DNA of 64,000 nt, taken from the NCBI GenBank assembly GCA_040954595.2, contig CM082594.2:10602001-10666000 (forward strand), in the 5' to 3' direction. The stretch is from Balanoglossus misakiensis. Lineage: Eukaryota; Hemichordata. This document shows positions 59,451 to 64,000 of the stretch, piece by piece; positions within the stretch are counted from its first letter, which is position 1; each line of letters starts with the position of its first letter. The position numbers and the translations under genes are program-made. The notes below the pieces were generated by a model that saw only the letters and a list, made by a program, of their open reading frames with translations, ran no database searches and was not told the origin of the DNA.

Positions 59451-59995
59451 CGGCAAAAGTAAAAGTTTTGATTGTACCACTATCACAATAGGTGGGTATT
59501 CAATTATTATTGCTCCTATGCAGCATATCACAATTTGTAAAATAGGAAATTGCTGTAATTGTAAATGTATAAAGGCTTAATAAATTGCATTTTGTACCAA
59601 GTGAACTGTTTTACTGATACTCTGTGTGATGAATATCTTATTTTCGATCAGCCTGGTCCTATCTGTAATGTAATGGGCCGAACAAAGTCCCGAAACTGGG
59701 TCACCACGGTGCGTTTTAAGTACCGCGTCGCGTCACTAATAATTGACTGGGCCATGCCTGAGTGTAATTCAAAATGATCAGAGCACCGGAAATGCTACGT
59801 TTATTGCACAGCCATATGCCAATGTGGTAAACTGGTAAAGTTAGATGCACACTGAGAAGTTGCGACTCTTCCCGAAGTTGTCCCTTTCTGAATTGATCTC
59901 TTTCGTTTTCATTCAACTTTTAAGTGGTATTGAAATGCAAATTTTATGATTTTCCAGGAACAGTACAGTAGACAGAATCTAAGATCCCGAAGACG

Positions 59996-62606
59996 ATGGC
60001 AATGCCAGCGATGTCGTGCGCATTCTGTCGCGAGAAGGAAAAAAATGACGACCCATGCGGAGAACTGTATGTGTACGATCAACTCGCCGCCCATCACAAT
60101 TGTTTGGTAGGTTGTTCATTTCATTTGTTTGCTTTTGCAGGATACAATCATATATGTGTCTCTACAGGTGTGTGTATGGCTGTTCACACTTATGTTGCAA
60201 ACAGCTTACAGGTCACCAGAAACATTTGGAACTCTGAATTGAGTATTTTCCTGTGGATAGGATCAGTGATGCCATCATGTTTTTCATTTCTGTCTCTGCA
60301 GCTTTATTCAAGTGGCTTGTTTCAAGTTAATGATTCGTCCAAAGGTGATGATTTTGAAGACTTCGGCGGTGGATTTGCATTGAAATCAGTTCTGAAAGAG
60401 ATAAAGCGAGGAGCACAGTTTGTAAGTATCATCAAATACAGGGTCTTTTGAAACAAGGCTGAAAACAATCTATATAATCACTTTGTTTCTTATGAACTTG
60501 ACTGATGGAAAAATCAACAGTCGACAGTACATTCCTTGTGTGCAGCTCAATCCATTTTCATCGTATATTCACAAGACAGTGCCCTCTTTTACAGCGTTGT
60601 AGCAGGAAGAGCTGCCGGAAGAAGGGTGCCACCGTCGGATGCAACCGGAAAAGTTGCCGAGCCACATATCATTATCTGTGTTCCAAGGAAGAGGGGAAGT
60701 TTCAACAGAAATGGACAGAGGAAGAAAGTCAAAAGTAATGCTGTGGAACTTTTTTTATACAGTCGTGTTGGGTTAATTTTAGTCCCTGAATTCATTCAAT
60801 GCACTGCGTATGCCTCATGACATACCACATATTTTGCCACTGTTTACCAACATGGCCTGTACATTACACTTTTCTCACACTGTGTTGACAGTCACTTTGT
60901 CACTTTTTTCCATTGCAGTCATATAAACTATGAAATCATATTTTGCTGCAAGAAGCACGTGATAGATTTAACAAGGAGTTCAAGAAGTGAAATGAGTAGT
61001 GATGAAGACAATGAGGTCACTCTCTGTGACTCGGAGAGCTCAAGCTCCAGTGTTCTTGTCAGCTCTTTGGGTCACCATGACGATTCAGATGATTTTGAAG
61101 AAACACCACCACGTCATCACAATAATCTCTCCCAAAAAAACTGTAAGTCATCTTTATGTGAGGAATTCAATTCAGTGTTCAACTGATAGAAATTGCGTTC
61201 CAAACAGTTGTGGATATGGTTGTGTGTAAATGAGCATATGAAAACTACAGGTGACCATATACCTAGAAATGCTTGTTTTTTTATTGTTTTCAGCAAAGAA
61301 AAGCCAGAACTTAAAAACTATTATTTCAAAGTTATCACGAAAGAAGTCCAAGTCTGGTGTGGAGAAGCGTTCTCCCAAGAAGAGAAAGAATTCACAGAGT
61401 CCCAGCAGTAAGCCACCACAGAAAAAGCTCTGTTTGGATGCTGATCGGGAAGATGTGAATGGAATAGTAGCAGGTCCATCTAGTCATAGAGATGAGATGA
61501 ATGAGGAAATGTCATCAGACCCCTCCTCCTCCTCGCTGCAGACTGCACCAATTCTGGATGAAGCATCTCTGTGTTTGCAAATCACGGAAGCTACCAGTCA
61601 ACCGAGTCCTGAAGTGAGCAATGTTGAAACAGCCAACCGATCTTCTGATTTGGTTGCCACCATTACGCGGGGGGTAAGTCAGGCTGTGGTGCCTCACTTC
61701 AGGCAGGTGCAGGAAGAAGTGGACAAGCTCAAAAAACAGATGAGAACGCTGAAAGGAGAGATGGCTCAGCTGAAAGGGCCCAGGGCATCACCGGCAAGGC
61801 GATCGGACTTGTCACAAAACGACCAAGAAACAAGGCAAAATCTATTAATAACATCAACACCAATTCTAGTGCGGTTCCCAGACGTAGTAGACACTCAGTC
61901 GGACGAATCTGATGAAACGTTAGACATCAGCAGTTGGAGAAAAATACAGAACGACCAACAATCGTTGGCTGAATCAAGTGATGATGCTGATGAAAATTGC
62001 AACAGAAAAGTCGTAGTGACACGATCCAGAAGACAGCCTTTCTCTGACCAAGTCTTAGCCAATTGGTATTCACTGCAAAATGATGACGTTTCTGAACGCG
62101 AAATTGCGGAGATAGACAAGCGTTGGGGGGTCGCTTCAGGTTACTACAAGCGCAAACTGAGTCCACCTTTCATGCCGCAGGGGATCCGCGACAGACTCGG
62201 CAGAATCAGCAGAGATCGAGACAGAGCTCTGCTGGAAATGTGCCAGGGTTACCACTACGCCATGGCGCCACTGTTGAGCGTCACATCCTCTGCCAATAAC
62301 CCTTCTGAGGCAGAGCTGAAGAGGGCCATCGAGGACACGCTCACGATGACAGGAAGTGCTGCATACAAAGCTGCCACGGTCAGACAGAAACTTATCAAGG
62401 AGGCCCTGCCAACTGAGTACAGGGCATTATGTGATTACAAGCCAAATCATGAGTTCCTTTTTGGCGACCAGCTGACACCGCAGAAGCTGGAAGAGGTCGA
62501 CATGCTTGTTGAGGAAAACAAGGAAAAGAAATCACAAAACCGAAAGGGTTCTAAAGCAAAGGAAAGTCAAGTCAAAATGAGGGATATCAGTGGTTACTTT
62601 AAATGA
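59996..62606 (+). CDS. PHF11/PHF6-type extended PHD finger protein with long C-terminal extension
   Basis: Five exons (59996-60106, 60302-60421, 60595-60734, 60919-61142, 61294-62606) give 635 residues with intact GT-AG borders and frame. Exons 1-4 encode one extended PHD (about 8-137): CAFCRE, CGELY, AAHHNCLLYSSGL, KSCRKKGATVGC, CRATYHYLC and IIFCCKKH, in the order found in PHF6 and PHF11. Exon 5 alone encodes Lys/Ser-rich sequence with likely nuclear-localisation runs (KKRK), a short coiled coil (about 334-362), acidic stretches, an HTH-like segment (about 445-488), a helical region (about 489-600) and a PIP-box-like C-terminus. Human PHF11 has only 331 residues and lacks most of this. PHF11 acts in DNA end resection and NF-kB-linked transcription; whether this protein shares either role is inference. 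Confidence 0.88.
60919..61142 (+). CDS. exon 4 of the PHF11-like gene: end of ePHD and acidic linker
   Basis: Opens at a TTTTTTCCATTGCAG acceptor. The first 19 residues complete the last zinc ligands of the ePHD (CCKKH at 133-137); the rest is a Ser/Asp/Glu-rich linker (MSSDEDNEV, SESSSSS, DDSDDFEE) typical of nuclear proteins. It ends at a GTAAGT donor in phase 1. Confidence 0.85.
61294..62606 (+). CDS. large final exon of the PHF11-like gene
   Basis: A single 1313-nt exon encodes residues 199-635, two thirds of the protein. The region from about 489 (PPFMPQGIRDRLGRISRDRD) to about 600 (HEFLFGDQLTPQKLEEVD) reminds me of helical regions in ORF1/Gag-like proteins of DIRS/Ngaro-type retroelements, with the spacing of an ...LxxxG...RxxxLxxxLP...FLFG... 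pattern. This is a memory-based resemblance without an alignment. The exon ends MRDISGYFK. Confidence 0.6.
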
Positions 62607-63107
62607 ACGTGGCCATGCATTTAGTACCCCACTTCTGTTGGGGGTGTTTGAGTACATTTTTTTCAAGATTATGATTATGGTTACTTGCACACTAGAAGTT
62701 ATGCCATGCAAGTATATGAGCTTGAAAACAATGATTGTTTGATTGCACTGCTTGATGCCTTGAATCCATGTGAATTTTGTCTACTTTTAAACTGTGTAGA
62801 GGTAGTTTAATACATATATAATGAAGAAAACAATTAGTATATTGCTAGGATAGATTAATCTTTCAAAGCCTGTCTGTGGTCTTAGTTTTCATGCATAAAG
62901 GCATTTGCTGTACTACTTATTACATTGATGAAGTTTTCAGTAGAAAAACCGGTATATACCCCACTATGTACTGATAATGATTTTCACAGTTCAGATTTGT
63001 TAATGTTACAGATTATCAGTACTATATGCGAATGTTATATTCTTCAGGTCAATAAAGCTAGTACTTTAAGTTTTGGAATAAATGCCCCGGAGACTGGTGA
63101 TTGTGTA
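62607..63107 (+). terminator. 3' UTR and poly(A) signals of the PHF11-like gene
   Basis: Two AATAAA signals lie at 63051-63056 and 63077-63082, giving a 3' UTR of roughly 460-500 bases. The UTR is AT-rich with no long ORF. Confidence 0.65.
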
Positions 63108-63307
63108 CGTATGTGTTAGTCTCCTGTATTTCTGTCGCTGGCGGCGCTTTCCTCAGTGTAGCGCAGCCAGCGGCGGGAATCCAAAAAGTTCGAACAACCT
63201 CGTTCTGATTTCAATATGGCTGCCACCTGAGGAGGTGTAACCAAGGAAAATTAATTACAGATCCAGCCCGGCCCATCAACACTCTTGACAGCGAAGCCAA
63301 TAAAACC
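63108..63307 (+). promoter_or_regulatory. CpG-rich promoter region of the MTLN/ASRGL1 pair
   Basis: Composition turns GC- and CpG-rich just after the preceding gene's poly(A) signals. It contains a 13-base inverted pair (CGCTGGCGGCGCT at 63136-63148, AGCGCAGCCAGCG at 63160-63172, 12 of 13 paired) and a YY1-like AATATGGCTGCC at 63213-63224. No TATA box. Confidence 0.55.
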
Positions 63308-63484
63308 ATGTCAGGGTCCGAATTTTCAGGCAGGGCAACTGTCGTGCTCTGTGCAGTAAGTTTCGTAACGGGGGCCTTTGTTGGCTACAAGATTTGCAGC
63401 TATCGACGACGATACCTTGAGTACAAGCGTGACAAGTTAGCAGACAAGTTTGACGCTGTCCAAGCCAAACTCGATGCGCAGTAG
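63308..63484 (+). CDS. MTLN: mitoregulin homologue (58-residue mitochondrial membrane microprotein)
   Basis: The 58-codon ORF has an N-terminal hydrophobic helix (about residues 10-26, ATVVLCAVSFVTGAFVG) followed by a strongly basic amphipathic helix RRRYLEYKRDKLADKFDAVQ and KLDAQ. Human mitoregulin has 56 residues with the same layout; about half of the last 26 residues are identical in my recall, including RRRYL, the LxDK core and the QxKLD ending. Mitoregulin sits in mitochondrial membranes and supports fatty-acid oxidation and respiratory supercomplexes. The start codon context ACCATGT is acceptable. The ORF is too short for usual gene finders and is followed 86 bases later by the ASRGL1 start. 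A consensus donor (CA|GTAAGT at 63356) lies within it, so it may be removed in some transcripts. Confidence 0.8.
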   Translation: MSGSEFSGRATVVLCAVSFVTGAFVGYKICSYRRRYLEYKRDKLADKFDAVQAKLDAQ

Positions 63485-63570
63485 ATGCAAGATTAGGCCA
63501 CCCCACGGTCACACCATCGGATCCTGGGCAGCAGTAGGTGGAAATTGGCTTTGCAAAGTGTAGTTTCGAA

Positions 63571-64000
63571 ATGTCTGACGGAATTAAACCGACTATTGTA
63601 ATACACGGCGGTGCGTGGTCTATTCCAGACAGTTTAGCGGACGCAAGTAGGGAGGGCGTACAGAATGCAGCGAAGGTGGGCTATGATATTCTGATCAATG
63701 GTGGTAGTGCTCTAGATGCCGTAGAAGCAGCTGTTTGTGTTTTAGAAGATGACCCGGCGTTTGACGCCGGCCACGGTGCAGTCATGAACAGTCTAGGGGA
63801 GATCGAACTGGATGCGGTCATTATGGAAGGGGCGGAGCTGAAGGCAGGCGCAGTTGCCGCGGTACAGAACATCCAGAACCCGGTGAAATTGGCCAGAATG
63901 GTGATGGAGAAAACGGATCACTGTCTCCTCGTTGGCAAGGGTGCCAATATGTTTGCAAAAGAGGTTGGCGTGGAGGAAGTTCCACCGGATGCGTTGTTGA
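63571..64000 (+). CDS. ASRGL1: isoaspartyl peptidase/L-asparaginase, ASRGL1-type, 5' part (cut by window end)
   Basis: An N-terminal nucleophile hydrolase that releases L-aspartate from isoaspartyl dipeptides and hydrolyses asparagine after cleaving itself at a Gly-Thr bond. The 143 visible codons are uninterrupted and match the alpha subunit: TIVIHGGAW, GYDILINGGSALDAVEAAV, LEDDPAFDAGHGAVMNS and GEIELDAVIMEG, AGAVAAVQNIQNPVKLARMV and MEKTDHCLLVGKGA. The catalytic threonine and processing site lie beyond the window. The start ATG gives only a few residues before the conserved VIHGG, as in the family. Retaining HGG...DAGHG agrees with an active enzyme. Confidence 0.95.
   Translation, partial: MSDGIKPTIVIHGGAWSIPDSLADASREGVQNAAKVGYDILINGGSALDAVEAAVCVLEDDPAFDAGHGAVMNSLGEIELDAVIMEGAELKAGAVAAVQNIQNPVKLARMVMEKTDHCLLVGKGANMFAKEVGVEEVPPDALL

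Larger units (their letters stand above)
59356..59995. promoter_or_regulatory. divergent promoter region of SMARCC and the PHF11-like gene
   Basis: The two start codons face away from each other across 640 bp. The SMARCC-proximal part has a ZNF143/Staf core match and a GC-rich dyad; the other side has an ETS-like ACCGGAAAT (59786-59794) and CpG-rich GTACCGCGTCGCGTCAC near 59720. No TATA box stands out. Transcription start sites are inferred, not seen. Confidence 0.6.

Overview
This is a segment of an intron-rich animal nuclear genome. The genes have GT-AG introns, and the two chromatin genes and the semaphorin align along their full length with metazoan families. The compact SMARCC gene, a single class 5 semaphorin and AT-rich intergenic DNA with small inverted-repeat elements suggest a non-vertebrate bilaterian, but I cannot name the lineage.

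Positions 1-16310 are one tandem array of an 87-bp satellite, running off the left edge and broken by a 100-N assembly gap (4176-4275). It decays into unique DNA over its last few hundred bases. From 19993 to 48529, on the minus strand, lies a complete 25-exon class 5 semaphorin gene encoding 1060 residues: signal peptide, sema domain, PSI, seven thrombospondin-type modules, one membrane span and a short tail. Its large 5' introns carry at least two small foldback transposon remnants. From 52404 to 59355, also on the minus strand, lies a complete 22-exon SMARCC (BAF155/BAF170, Moira/SWI3 family) gene encoding 1152 residues.

A 640-bp divergent promoter separates SMARCC from a plus-strand gene at 59996-62606. 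That gene encodes a 635-residue PHF11/PHF6-type extended PHD protein whose last exon adds a long unusual C-terminal part. Further right on the plus strand are a 58-codon ORF that I read as a mitoregulin (MTLN) homologue (63308-63484) and, 86 bases beyond it, the start of an ASRGL1-type isoaspartyl peptidase/L-asparaginase (63571 to the window end).

The exon models were built by hand from splice consensus, continuous reading phase and family similarity. Every junction keeps frame and both long models end at stops in register. The points most worth following are the mitoregulin homologue placed directly before ASRGL1 with a consensus splice donor inside its ORF, the composite ePHD protein with a PIP-box-like end, the dyad-rich satellite, and a GC-rich dyad motif shared by two promoter regions.
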